From an uncultured Paraprevotella sp. (GTDB lineage Bacteria > Bacteroidota > Bacteroidia > Bacteroidales > Bacteroidaceae), in assembly GCA_944321525.1 (NCBI GenBank), contig CALULQ010000030.1, positions 1 through 46,877 on the forward strand: a stretch of 46,877 nucleotides of DNA. The letters run 5' to 3'. Positions 39,801 to 46,877 of this stretch are shown here, one piece after another (within the stretch, counting starts at the first letter, position 1; each line of letters starts with the position of its first letter). Made by a program: the position numbers and the translations under genes. The notes below the pieces were generated by a model. It ran no database searches. It worked only from the letters and a program-made list of their open reading frames with translations, and was not told where the DNA came from.

Positions 39801-41098
39801 TGCTCTTGGTGCTGATGCTCTTGGCCGCAATCGTTGTGGCATACGCCGTTTATTTTCGTCGCAGGATGCTTTTCCGTTTCAACGCCATGCAGGTGTTGGA
39901 GGCTAACCATGCCCTGTTGGACGTGGCCGGGACGGGAGATCAGCCCGACGGCGCGGGAGGCCTGGTGGAGCGGATGCTCTCCGTGGTGTTCTCCCGGTTG
40001 GAAGAATTGCATGAGACTTATGGCATTAGCCTGAGGCTGTTCCGTGCGGACGGGACAAAGGCTGCGGATTATTCCGTCGGGGGCACGGCCTACGCGATGG
40101 CCACGCAGTCGCTGCTCGAACGGGCATGCGGGACGGAGGAGACCGTGGCCGACGAAGTGACCAACACGCAGGCTTATCCGCTGACGCTTCGCTTGGAAGG
40201 CGGGCGCCGGCAGTGCATCGGCGCGTTGGCCGTGAACTACGGGAACTACAGGATGCAACGCGAAGATTTCGTCTTCGAGAGCTTCATCGTGAACTATCTG
40301 GCCATCCTGCTCTACGAGTCGGTCGTACAGCGCGGGCGGGAGCAGGAGACAGTGGAAAACGCCGGGAACGAGCGCCAGAGGGCGCTCTACGAGAGGGCGC
40401 GCCTGAAAGTGCAGAACCAGATTCTGGACAATTGCCTTTCCACCATCAAGCACGAGTCCATGTATTACCCCAGCCGCATCAAGCAGATGCTTCCGGCCTT
40501 GGAAGGGGAGAGCGACGCGGCCGCAAGGAAAGAAAAGGCGCGCTCCCTGAAGGAACTGGTGGAGTATTACAAGGAGATTTACACCTTGCTGGTGGCGCAA
40601 GCCGACAGGCAGGCCGACATGGCCTGCTTCCGGGGAGAGAAGCTCCGGCTTGCGGACGTGGTGGAACGGTGGAAAGACGATGCCGCGCGCAGGGTCCGGA
40701 AAAGCGGCGGGCCGGTGTGCGTCGACGTGGATGGCGGTGTGCGCCGCGACGTGTTCCTCTATGCGGACGCCACGCTGCTGCAGTTCCTGCTCGAGGTGCT
40801 GACGAAAGAATGGCTGGAGCGCCTGCAGGGCCATGCCGGGAGCCGGTTGGCGCTCCGCGTGACCGAAGAAGAAGGCGGTTTCGTGCGCTTCACCTTGCAG
40901 ACGCCCGTGCCCATCTACACGCCAGGGGAGGCCCGGGCGATATTCACGCCCGACGCTTCCCGGTATGCCTACCTGTTGTGCAAGGAAATTGTCCGCGAAC
41001 TGGACGAGATGAATAATTATCGCGGTTGCCGTATCGAGATGGAGTCCTGCGGGGAAGCGGGATGCCGGATAGGGTTCACCGTGCCTAAATATGAATGA
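36896..41098 (+). CDS. Double sensor protein with two TPR/membrane/kinase-like halves (DUF5112/DUF5113 type)
   Basis: A 1400-aa protein with two similar halves. Half 1: membrane segment (about 10-28), helical TPR-like periplasmic region (35-440), membrane segment (about 455-478), a phosphoacceptor-like helix with H582 (SLVHAIVPFIDRM), and a GHKL ATPase with N-box N692, D720 (DTGCG) and G2 754-763 (GKGSGFGLM). Half 2 begins at M803 with another signal-like helix (MARTAFMFLWCAAVW), a periplasmic helical region, a membrane segment (about 962-986), a GAF-like cytoplasmic part, H1186 in STIKHESMYYPSRIKQML, and a degenerate ATPase-like end without clear N or G boxes. The response regulator gene follows 3 nt later. 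Bacteroides homologues are, as I recall, named DUF5112/DUF5113 proteins. An alternative ATG at 36857 lies closer to fhs. Confidence 0.8.
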   Translation: MAPVRKGRKASFVVAVCLFVALAVASAVAWRCHSRPDAGVVRAVDSLNVCAGLLRHDHPDSAYALAAKAYTLSQDYPDGRSEALCHQMYICFLRMDYATERRLYDELQSFCGNQIELLVGEVNMMMVCQRAAQNRLFYDYYNRALERIRRIMEEYDDVEGRNKERLEYALAEFSLTAATNCLNLLQEEEAERALADIDPEGFIRQDRALRAYFYYLNGLVALSRQGEGGRLLEAFDYLLWAYTLAERDGSTYFRAKAGLALSELFARSGNYASLRPERGMELDYLCRTLVPGEEAGRVMASRLSEALARQSLADAGRCGSLMLEVDGFRALGMALFAREEYQGALDALTGALECLNEHHRTYYPQGGDGRLEVFGDPEAPAVDMEWAQDADVQTLPISLARCRESLSAIFAGLGDKQKSDYNRNLYLDLMDFSRQDKSLESRAAIVARDNRMLHTLSGVVILSAAALCFFLFAYARKWRRRNERQLALLKDMSEWFMDVAFRVRGDDMDKALGAYPWMKKEKRILHEILRPYVDWTEKNRSLAGQMDEERAWLREECLRSGRQIAQEKRKNISKRAKVSLVHAIVPFIDRMLYTVRRMEKTGGRAEGWAYVGELADEINRHNEVLTEWIRMNRGEVEIAVESFPLQDLFSLLEKGEYNFRRAGIRFHVEKTDLWVKADKALTFFMLNTLVDNARKFTPSGGRVDVSAVEVGQAVELAVADTGCGLSAKDVELIRSSKVYDARRIGEGSSQVRAGKGSGFGLMNCKGIIEKYRAAGELFQVCRFDIQSEEGKGSRFSFRLPKGMARTAFMFLWCAAVWMFSTPLAARVATVAGSGGLESATRYADSVYFANVRGDYAHAFRWADSAFACINAYYADSLPEGVQCRRLTTGDYGMEELEWWRAGVDADYYLFMGIRNELAVAALALHDWEAYDFNNRQFSRLYRLLSKDDSLERFYARQREIKAGLSVSLVLLVLMLLAAIVVAYAVYFRRRMLFRFNAMQVLEANHALLDVAGTGDQPDGAGGLVERMLSVVFSRLEELHETYGISLRLFRADGTKAADYSVGGTAYAMATQSLLERACGTEETVADEVTNTQAYPLTLRLEGGRRQCIGALAVNYGNYRMQREDFVFESFIVNYLAILLYESVVQRGREQETVENAGNERQRALYERARLKVQNQILDNCLSTIKHESMYYPSRIKQMLPALEGESDAAARKEKARSLKELVEYYKEIYTLLVAQADRQADMACFRGEKLRLADVVERWKDDAARRVRKSGGPVCVDVDGGVRRDVFLYADATLLQFLLEVLTKEWLERLQGHAGSRLALRVTEEEGGFVRFTLQTPVPIYTPGEARAIFTPDASRYAYLLCKEIVRELDEMNNYRGCRIEMESCGEAGCRIGFTVPKYE

Positions 41099-41101
41099 GA
41101 A

Positions 41102-41830
41102 ATGGGAATAAAGCCTTTTACGATTGTCATTGTCGAGGACGTCAAACTGGAACTGAAAGGAACGGAGGAAATTGTCCGTACCGAGCTGCCCGAGGCGCGT
41201 GTCATCGGGACGGCCATGAACGAGGCAGAGTGTTGGGAACTGATGGAGAAAGAAGTGCCCGACCTGCTCCTGCTCGACTTGGGGCTGGGCGGTTCCACTA
41301 CCATCGGGGTGGACATCTGCCGCAAAGCCCGGCGGCTCTATCCGGACTTGCACATCTTGATTTTCACCGGAGAAATCCTGAACGAGCGCTTGTGGGTGGA
41401 TGCCCTGAAAGCCGGGGCGGGCGGCATCATCCTCAAGACCGGCGAGCTGCTGACGCGCGGCGACGTGCTGCAGGCGATGGAGGGGCGCAGGTTCGTGTTC
41501 AACGAACCGGTCTTGGAGAAGATTCTGGAGCGCTTCATGAAGTCGGTGGAAGAGGAGCGCCGGCACAAGGATGCCTTGATACGCTATGAGATTGACGAAT
41601 ACGACGAGCGCTTCCTGCGCCATCTGGCTCTGGGATACACCAAGGAGATGATTACGAACCTCCGCGGGATGCCTTTCGGCGTGAAGAGTCTGGAGAAGCG
41701 GCAGAACGACTTGGTCGTCCGCCTGTTCGGCACGGGCGAGCGGGGGAGCGTGAATGCCACCCGTTTGGTGGTGAGGGCATTGCAGCTGCATATCATCGAC
41801 CTGGAACACTTGGAGGCAGATGAAGAATGA
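41102..41830 (+). CDS. Response regulator with LuxR-like C-terminal helix-turn-helix
   Basis: A 242-aa regulator. The receiver (about 6-125) has E12/D13, phosphoacceptor D59 (LLLLDLGLG), T in LIFTGE and K in GIILKTGE. After a linker, residues about 165-240 read FLRHLALGYTKEMI, GVKSLEKRQNDLVVRLFG, NATRLVVRALQLHII, which fits a divergent GerE/LuxR-type helix-turn-helix. It starts 3 nt after the double sensor gene, its obvious partner, and overlaps the following membrane-protein gene by 11 nt. Targets are unknown. Confidence 0.87.
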   Translation: MGIKPFTIVIVEDVKLELKGTEEIVRTELPEARVIGTAMNEAECWELMEKEVPDLLLLDLGLGGSTTIGVDICRKARRLYPDLHILIFTGEILNERLWVDALKAGAGGIILKTGELLTRGDVLQAMEGRRFVFNEPVLEKILERFMKSVEEERRHKDALIRYEIDEYDERFLRHLALGYTKEMITNLRGMPFGVKSLEKRQNDLVVRLFGTGERGSVNATRLVVRALQLHIIDLEHLEADEE

Positions 41831-42467
41831 GGTTTTCGGGATGGGCCGCGGTGAGCGGTGGGGCACGACGGTCTTGTCCGTGCTCTTGTCGGTGCATCTT
41901 CTTCTGCCGGCCCTGGCATGGTTGGGCACGGCTTCGGGCCTGCCTTGGGGAAACTTGCTCTCGGGCGAGGGCATTCGCTGGTATTTCCTGCACATTGCGG
42001 AGAGTTTCCATTCCCCTCTGATGGGCGTGGTGGTCCCGTTGGCGCTCCTGTCGGGGGCGCTGGAGCGGTCCGGCCTGTCGGATGCGGGCCGCGCGTGGAC
42101 ATACAAGGGGGCGCGCTCGCTGACCTATCGGCAACGGAAGGCATGCCTTGTGGCCGCCCTTTTCCTGCTTTTCTACGTGGCGTGCTTGCTCTTTCTTCTT
42201 TGCGGGCCCCGCGCCATCTTGCGCAGCGTGACGGGCGAGGTCTATCCCTCTCCCTTCGTGTCCGGCATTTTTCAGAACGTGGTGGCGGGCTTCGTGCTGG
42301 CTTCTTTTATTTATGCCGCCTTGAGCAATCACCTTCGCGGGTGGCAGGAGGCGTTGTCCGTGTTGTATTGGGGCATCAGGCGCCATGCCGTGTGGTTGCT
42401 CGACGCCGTGTTGGCATTCCATCTTTATAATGTTGTGTTTTATGTGTGGGGCGGAGTGCCGGAGTGA
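41820..42467 (+). CDS. Small multi-span membrane protein coupled to the two-component genes
   Basis: A 215-aa protein with about five hydrophobic segments (near 15-38, 60-80, 104-126, 147-168, 190-208). The segment WGNLLSGEGIRWYFLHIAESFHSPLMGVVVPLALLSG resembles short Bacteroidetes proteins that I recall being labelled AbgT-like transporters, but at about 40% of AbgT length a transport role is doubtful. Its start lies inside the end of the response regulator gene (11-nt overlap), which suggests translational coupling and a role with that signalling system, perhaps as accessory or target. Function unknown. Confidence 0.7.
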   Translation: MKNEVFGMGRGERWGTTVLSVLLSVHLLLPALAWLGTASGLPWGNLLSGEGIRWYFLHIAESFHSPLMGVVVPLALLSGALERSGLSDAGRAWTYKGARSLTYRQRKACLVAALFLLFYVACLLFLLCGPRAILRSVTGEVYPSPFVSGIFQNVVAGFVLASFIYAALSNHLRGWQEALSVLYWGIRRHAVWLLDAVLAFHLYNVVFYVWGGVPE

Positions 42468-42531
42468 GTGTGCCGGGCGCGGATTATTGATAATGGAATG
42501 GCCGTTGGTCGGCCGGTTTATTGGATAAGAT

Positions 42532-44925
42532 ATGGAAAAAGGATTTTTGGATAGGATAAAGGACGAACTGAACAAGGAACAACTGCAAGCCGTGGAATAT
42601 GTCGAAGGCCCGTCGCTGGTCATTGCCGGGGCGGGCTCGGGCAAGACACGGGTGCTGACCTATAAAATCGCTTATTTGCTGGAACAAGGCATCAAGCCGT
42701 GGAACATACTGGCCCTGACATTCACGAACAAGGCTGCCCGCGAGATGAAAGAGCGCATTGCCCGGCTGGTCGGGGAGGAGCTTGCGGCCAGCCTGTGGAT
42801 GGGCACTTTCCACTCCGTCTTTTCGCGCATCTTGCGCCGGGAGGCCGACCTGCTGGGATTTTCGCCGCGCTTCACCATCTACGACCAGGCCGACTCGCGC
42901 AACTTGGTGAAGACCATTGTCAAGGCGATGGGGCTGGACGACAAGGTCTATAAGCCTGCTGTCGTGGCCGACCACATCTCGCGGGCCAAGAACCGTCTCA
43001 TCCTGCCGCAGGCCTACGTGGCCGACCCGCAGGTGGCGGCGGCCGACCAGGCGGCGAGGATTCCTTTGGCGGGCGAGATTTACGGCCGCTACATGGACCG
43101 CCTGAGGCAGGCCGACGCGATGGACTTCGACGACCTGCTGCTTCACACTTATCTTCTGCTGAAGGAGCACGAGGAGGTCTGTGAACGCTATGCCGACAAG
43201 TTCGACTTCGTGCTGGTGGACGAGTATCAGGACACGAACTTTGCCCAACACCGCATCGTGTGGGAACTGACGCGCACGAAGCAGAAGGTGTGCGTGGTGG
43301 GCGACGACGCACAGAGCATCTACAGCTTCCGCGGGGCAAACATCGACAATATCCTTGATTTCAACGAAATGTACGAAGGGGCGAAGACGTTCAAACTGGA
43401 GCAGAACTACCGTTCGACCCAGACCATCGTTTCGGCTGCCAACAGTCTGATTCGCCACAACGACCGGCAAATCAGGAAAGACGTGTTCAGCGAGAAGGAG
43501 AAGGGCGACCCCATCCGCCTGTATGCCGCCTACAGCGACTTTGAGGAGGCTGAAATCGTGACGAAGAAGATGGCGGAGCTGCACCGGAGGGAGGGAATGG
43601 ACTACGATGCTTTCGCCATTCTCTACCGCACCAATGCCCAGAGCCGGGCATTCGAGGAGGCGCTCCGCAGGCGGAACATACCCTACCGCATCTATGGCGG
43701 TCTGTCGTTCTACCAACGGAAGGAGGTGAAGGACGCCATCGCCTATTGCCGTCTGGCCGTCAACCCGCGCGACGAGGAGGCCTTCAAGCGGGTGGTGAAC
43801 TATCCGGCACGGGGAATCGGGCAAACCACGGTGGAGAAAATCATGGCCGCGGCTTCGGGGCAGGGGACGAGCCTGTGGGACGTGGCGACGGACCCCGAGG
43901 GGCATGCCCTGCCCGTCAACAAGGGTACGATGGCCAAAATCAGCTCGTTCACGGACATCGTGCGCGGGTTCATCAAGCGGGCCGGGCAGGCCGACGCGGC
44001 CACGCTGATGAGGGAAATCGTGCAGGGGAGCGGTATGGTGCGCGACATCTTCGGTGACACGACGCCGGAGGGAATGAGCCGGCAGGAAAACCTGCAGGAA
44101 CTGCTCAACGGGGCGCAGGCCTTCGTGCAGGGACGGATGGAGGAAGGACGGGCCGACGAGGCCGGCATGTCGGATTTCCTGCAGGAGGTGTCGCTGCTGA
44201 GCGACCTGGACGAGGACGACGGCGACGACAGCCGGAAGGTGACGCTCATGACCATCCATTCGGCCAAGGGCTTGGAATTCCAAGCCGTGTTCGTCGTCGG
44301 GATGGAGGAGAACCTGTTTCCCAGTCCGATGGCGGGCGAGGGCGTTCGCGCCTTGGAAGAGGAGCGGCGGCTGTTCTACGTGGCGCTCACGCGGGCCGAG
44401 AAATATTGCTTCCTGAGCTTCGCGCGGAGCCGCTTCCGTTTCGGGAAGACGGAGTTCAGCAACCCGAGCCGTTTCCTGCACGACATCGATCCGCGCTATG
44501 TCGTGATGGACGGGCAGGGAGGCGGCGAGTTTGCTGCGCAGGCCCGTTCGAGGCAAGACCGGGAAGCGCCGAGGCACATGGACTCCCGCATGCGTCCGGC
44601 CCCTTCCGACGAGCCGTGGCTGACGCGACGCCCGGCTGCAGCGACGGCACGGGTGACGGGCCTGAAACCTTTGGCACGGGTGCGTCCGGCGGCATCCGCG
44701 CGGACGGACGGCGCATCTGCCCGCGGAAGCGTGGCCGGTGCGGCAGGCCGCGGCGACGGATGCTCCCTGCAAGCCGGCATGCAGATTGAGCACGAGCGCT
44801 TCGGGCGCGGCGTGGTGAAGGCCGTGGAGGGCAGCGGTGAAAACACGAAAGCCACCGTGGAGTTCCGGAACACGGGGACGAAGCAACTGCTTCTGCGCTT
44901 TGCCCGTTTCAAGGTGGTGGACTGA
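42532..44925 (+). CDS. ATP-dependent DNA helicase PcrA/UvrD family
   Basis: A 797-aa superfamily 1A helicase. Motifs: Q-motif LNKEQLQAVEY, Walker A AGAGSGKT (32-39), FTNKAAREMKER (Ia), VDEYQDTN (II), GDDAQSIYSFRGA (III), LEQNYRSTQ (IV), MTIHSAKGLEFQAVFVVGMEE (V) and YVALTRAEK (VI). It unwinds 3'-5' in repair and in clearing recombinase from DNA. The C-terminus (about 660-797) has a low-complexity linker, then an SH3-like tail (LQAGMQIEHERFGRGVVKAVEG), as in PcrA, where it binds RNA polymerase. Start is ATG 42532, 64 nt after the membrane protein; a short GGCCG/CGGCC hairpin lies in the gap. Confidence 0.95.
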   Translation: MEKGFLDRIKDELNKEQLQAVEYVEGPSLVIAGAGSGKTRVLTYKIAYLLEQGIKPWNILALTFTNKAAREMKERIARLVGEELAASLWMGTFHSVFSRILRREADLLGFSPRFTIYDQADSRNLVKTIVKAMGLDDKVYKPAVVADHISRAKNRLILPQAYVADPQVAAADQAARIPLAGEIYGRYMDRLRQADAMDFDDLLLHTYLLLKEHEEVCERYADKFDFVLVDEYQDTNFAQHRIVWELTRTKQKVCVVGDDAQSIYSFRGANIDNILDFNEMYEGAKTFKLEQNYRSTQTIVSAANSLIRHNDRQIRKDVFSEKEKGDPIRLYAAYSDFEEAEIVTKKMAELHRREGMDYDAFAILYRTNAQSRAFEEALRRRNIPYRIYGGLSFYQRKEVKDAIAYCRLAVNPRDEEAFKRVVNYPARGIGQTTVEKIMAAASGQGTSLWDVATDPEGHALPVNKGTMAKISSFTDIVRGFIKRAGQADAATLMREIVQGSGMVRDIFGDTTPEGMSRQENLQELLNGAQAFVQGRMEEGRADEAGMSDFLQEVSLLSDLDEDDGDDSRKVTLMTIHSAKGLEFQAVFVVGMEENLFPSPMAGEGVRALEEERRLFYVALTRAEKYCFLSFARSRFRFGKTEFSNPSRFLHDIDPRYVVMDGQGGGEFAAQARSRQDREAPRHMDSRMRPAPSDEPWLTRRPAAATARVTGLKPLARVRPAASARTDGASARGSVAGAAGRGDGCSLQAGMQIEHERFGRGVVKAVEGSGENTKATVEFRNTGTKQLLLRFARFKVVD

Positions 44926-45196
44926 CAATATGGGTGGGGCGACCCTCAACGGCGCCGTTTCCTCGTCCGGCATGATGCGCCGGGGGAGGCGGCATGCGAT
45001 GGCCTGTCCGTGAGAAATACTGCACGGGGGCGGCTTGGTTCTTCATGCTGTTATGATTTGGTGAATCTTTTCTTTCCGCTCGCGCGCCGCGCAACTGGCT
45101 GTGACGGGGCTGTCCGGACGGTTCCGCCCTGTCCGCAGTTGGCCGGGACGATGGTCTCGTTTCCTGTTTGTCTTTTCCTGAAGGCGGATAATCGCC

Positions 45197-45300
45197 GTGC
45201 GCAGTTCGCGAAAGTACTTTCCGCAAGGCACTCGAGTACTCTGCGGCAAGTACTCGAGTACTCTCCGCAGAGTACGCCGACGCGCCCTGCACGTCGCAGC
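45197..45300 (+). repeat. Dispersed nested palindrome, copy 4 (long-arm type)
   Basis: Identical 40-bp core at 45236-45275 with centre AGTACTCGAGTACT (45249-45262). To the left is the long arm (GTGCGCAG, then TACTTTCCGCAAGGC and a second CTCGAG at 45231-45236), aligning with the reversed copy 3. To the right GCCGACGCGCCCTGCACG corresponds to the right flank of copies 1-3. It lies between convergent pcrA-like and yciH genes. The surrounding 44926-45634 stretch shows no supported gene; open frames there cross the repeat and look spurious. Confidence 0.88.
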
Positions 45301-45501
45301 CGGACTTTGGGCACGGCCGTGGTCATTCCGGCTTTTCCCCGTTTTGCCGTTTGTGAGTGCCGGAATTTTGTAAGAGGCTTTTTCTTCCGGTGTGCTGCAC
45401 TCCGTTCGTTCTTGCCTTGTTTGTCGCGCTTTTTCTCTCTTTATGTTCCCGTTCTTGTTTTTGGGGAAATGGGCAAGGCCGAAAGGGTCGGAACAAAAGA
45501 G

Positions 45502-45540
45502 GCCGTCCGGAGCCTGCACGTAGGCATGGCTTCAGACGGC
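45502..45540 (-). terminator. Probable terminator of yciH
   Basis: On the minus strand GCCGTCTGAAGCC (45540-45528) pairs with GGCTCCGGACGGC (45514-45502), with one mismatch and one G-U, loop 13 nt, followed by ctcttttgtt. It lies about 95 nt after the yciH stop. Confidence 0.6.
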
Positions 45541-45634
45541 TTCTTGTCTGTATGTCGCGTCGGGGCGCTCCCCGGAGCGGTATCGGAGTGTCGGCCGTTT
45601 CGGTGCGGTTTGGGGTGCGGCTCCGCTGTCCGTC

Positions 45635-45982
45635 CTATCCCTTGGTGCGGGTGTAGCCTTCGGCACGGAGCAGTGCGGCCACCCGTTCGCGCCATTCGCC
45701 TTGTATGAGTATCTCGCCGTCCTTCACCGCGCCGCCCACTCCGCATTTCGTCTTCAGCAGGCGGCCCAGTGCTTTCAGGTCGTCTTCGCGGCCCTCGAAT
45801 CCTTTCACCACGGTGACGGTCTTTCCGCCCCGTCCTTTGCGTTCGATGGCCACGTGCAGCTTCTGTTCCGCTTTGGGCAGCGTGTCGGTCTCTTCCGTTT
45901 CGCCCGTGTCGAAGGTGAAGTCGGGATTGGTGGAATACACCATCCCCAGCCTCGCTTTCCAGTCGTTGTCGCGTGCCGCCAT
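45635..45982 (-). CDS. yciH: YciH/SUI1 (eIF1-like) translation factor
   Basis: A 115-aa protein with the SUI1 fold in its C-terminal ~75 residues: LHVAIERKGRGGKTVTVVKGFEG, LKALGRLLKTKCGVGGAVKDGEILIQGEWRERVAALLRAEGY. YciH proteins are bacterial relatives of eIF1 that affect start-codon selection. The N-terminal ~35 residues (NPDFTFDTGE) are acidic linker. It begins 3 nt after the ettA stop, on the same strand, so the two translation factors are cotranscribed. Length and motifs match the family. Confidence 0.93.
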   Translation of the reverse strand: MAARDNDWKARLGMVYSTNPDFTFDTGETEETDTLPKAEQKLHVAIERKGRGGKTVTVVKGFEGREDDLKALGRLLKTKCGVGGAVKDGEILIQGEWRERVAALLRAEGYTRTKG

Positions 45983-45985
45983 GCC

Positions 45986-46877
45986 TTAATCCTCCATGAG
46001 CTTGCGGTAGCGCAGCCGTTTGGGTTCTTCCAGTCCGAGCCGCTTCATCTTGTTGCTCTCATACTCCGAGTAGCTTCCCTCGAAGAAGAACACTTCCCCG
46101 TTTCCTTCGAAGGCGAGGATGTGCGTGCAGATGCGGTCGAGGAACCAGCGGTCGTGGCTGATGACCACGGCACACCCGGCAAACTCTTCCAAGCCTTCTT
46201 CCAAGGCCCGCAGGGTGTTCACGTCGATGTCGTTGGTCGGCTCGTCGAGCAGCAGCACGTTGCCCTCTTCTTTCAGGGCCATGGCCAGGTGGAGCCGGTT
46301 GCGCTCGCCGCCCGAGAGCACGCCGCATTTTTTCTCTTGGTCCGCCCCGTTGAAGTTGAAGCGGCTCAGGTAGGCGCGGGCATTGATGTCTCGGCCTCCC
46401 ATGCGCATCAGTTCGTTGCCGCCGCTCATCACCTCATACACGCTTTTCTCCGGCGAGATGTCCTTGTGTGTCTGGTCCACATAGGCCAGTTTCACCGTTT
46501 CGCCCACCTCGAACGTGCCGGCGTCGGGCTTTTCCAGTCCCATGATGAGGCGGAAAAGCGTGGTTTTTCCGGCTCCGTTCGGGCCGATGACGCCCACGAT
46601 GCCATTGGGCGGGAGCATGAAGTTGAGGTCGTTCATGAGCAGCTTGTCGCCGAAGGCCTTCTTCACGTGCAGTGCCTCGATGACCTTGTTGCCCAGCCGC
46701 GGCCCGTTCGGGATGAAGATTTCCAGTTTCTCTTCTTTCTCTTTCTGGTCCTCGTTGAGCAGTTTGTCGTAAGAGTTCAGGCGGGCCTTGCCTTTGGCTT
46801 GCCTTGCCTTGGGCGCCATTCGTACCCATTCCAGCTCGCGTTCCAGCGTCTTGCGTCGCTTGCTGGCCGTCTTCTCT
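45986..46877 (-). CDS. ettA: ABC-F ATPase EttA, C-terminal part (5' end beyond window)
   Basis: An open frame continues to the window edge (46876 is in frame; no stop or clear start before it), so this is the last ~297 codons of a ~560-aa protein. Visible: the basic linker between the two ATPase domains (KTASKRRKTLERELEWVR, KARQAKGKARLNSYDKLL), then the second ABC domain with Walker A GPNGAGKTT, signature LSGGERNRLHLAMAL, Walker B LLLDEPTNDID and switch ISHDRWFLDR. The linker and the SGGERNR signature fit EttA, which gates ribosome entry into elongation according to energy state. An internal ATG at 46819 is not the true start. Confidence 0.93.
   Translation of the reverse strand, partial: EKTASKRRKTLERELEWVRMAPKARQAKGKARLNSYDKLLNEDQKEKEEKLEIFIPNGPRLGNKVIEALHVKKAFGDKLLMNDLNFMLPPNGIVGVIGPNGAGKTTLFRLIMGLEKPDAGTFEVGETVKLAYVDQTHKDISPEKSVYEVMSGGNELMRMGGRDINARAYLSRFNFNGADQEKKCGVLSGGERNRLHLAMALKEEGNVLLLDEPTNDIDVNTLRALEEGLEEFAGCAVVISHDRWFLDRICTHILAFEGNGEVFFFEGSYSEYESNKMKRLGLEEPKRLRYRKLMED

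Noticed and set aside
38150..42106. A 1318-codon open frame on the minus strand, antisense to the double sensor and regulator
   Set aside because: It mirrors the GC-rich codon bias of the plus-strand genes, has low-complexity His/Arg/Gln/Pro-rich sequence and no recognisable domain. The same holds for 33511-37038 and 30864-33524 on the minus strand, and for the opposite strand of the OPT gene.
45531..45540. Ten-base match to the Neisseria DNA uptake sequence (GCCGTCTGAA, minus strand)
   Set aside because: Single occurrence noticed, inside a terminator-like hairpin, in a Bacteroidales genome; best read as chance.
45010..45708. 232-aa open frame between the helicase and yciH
   Set aside because: It runs through repeat copy 4 and the yciH terminator and into yciH antisense, with no domain and no start signal.

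Overview
The window comes from a chromosome of the order Bacteroidales, probably a GC-rich member of Bacteroidaceae or Prevotellaceae (family level is inference). Reasons: repeated Bacteroidetes promoter boxes (TAnnTTTG, often with an upstream TTTG/TTGG), SD-poor starts, a type IX secretion C-terminal domain, a DUF5686 outer-membrane protein, an S16 with a long Ala/Lys/Glu-rich tail, and a DUF5112/DUF5113-type sensor. No prophage, insertion sequence, integrase, CRISPR array or known defence system was found; most of the window is housekeeping.

Layout. 1-83: 3' end of tRNA-Lys and its terminator. 85-647: a long leader with a good promoter, a conspicuous long-range RNA helix and a T-tract, which is either a free-standing structured RNA or the attenuator of the next operon. 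648-6754: a secreted-protein operon (beta-helix protein, 1261-aa repeat/dockerin protein, T9SS cargo protein, and a 47-aa peptide gene). 6997-9457: aminotransferase and FtsX/LolE-like permease. 9576-14398: PiT phosphate transporter with a PhoU-like tail, then a PhoB/PhoR-like two-component pair, which looks like a phosphate module. 14395-20031, minus strand: TonB-C protein, tRNA-Arg, htpG and clpC (protein quality control). 20678-27834: gyrA and a TPR protein, a terminator, then a second helical-repeat protein, a tRNA-dihydrouridine synthase and a GH43 arabinanase-like enzyme. 28096-30741, minus strand: rpsP and an OPT transporter. 30903-34755: DUF5686 protein and rarA. 35176-44925: fhs, a 1400-aa double sensor protein, its response regulator, a small membrane protein, and a PcrA/UvrD helicase. 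45635-46877, minus strand: yciH and the 3' part of ettA.

The main undescribed-looking feature is a dispersed intergenic repeat with four copies (near 20.3, 27.9, 34.8 and 45.2 kb). All four share an identical 40-bp nested palindrome centred on a 14-bp perfect palindrome, inside decayed flanks that fall into a short-arm and a long-arm subtype. Other leads are the leader RNA at 232-570, the double sensor whose first half keeps the ATPase motifs while the second keeps the better histidine box, and the short peptide gene at 6611-6754. Family assignments rest on motif recognition by eye; no database search was possible.
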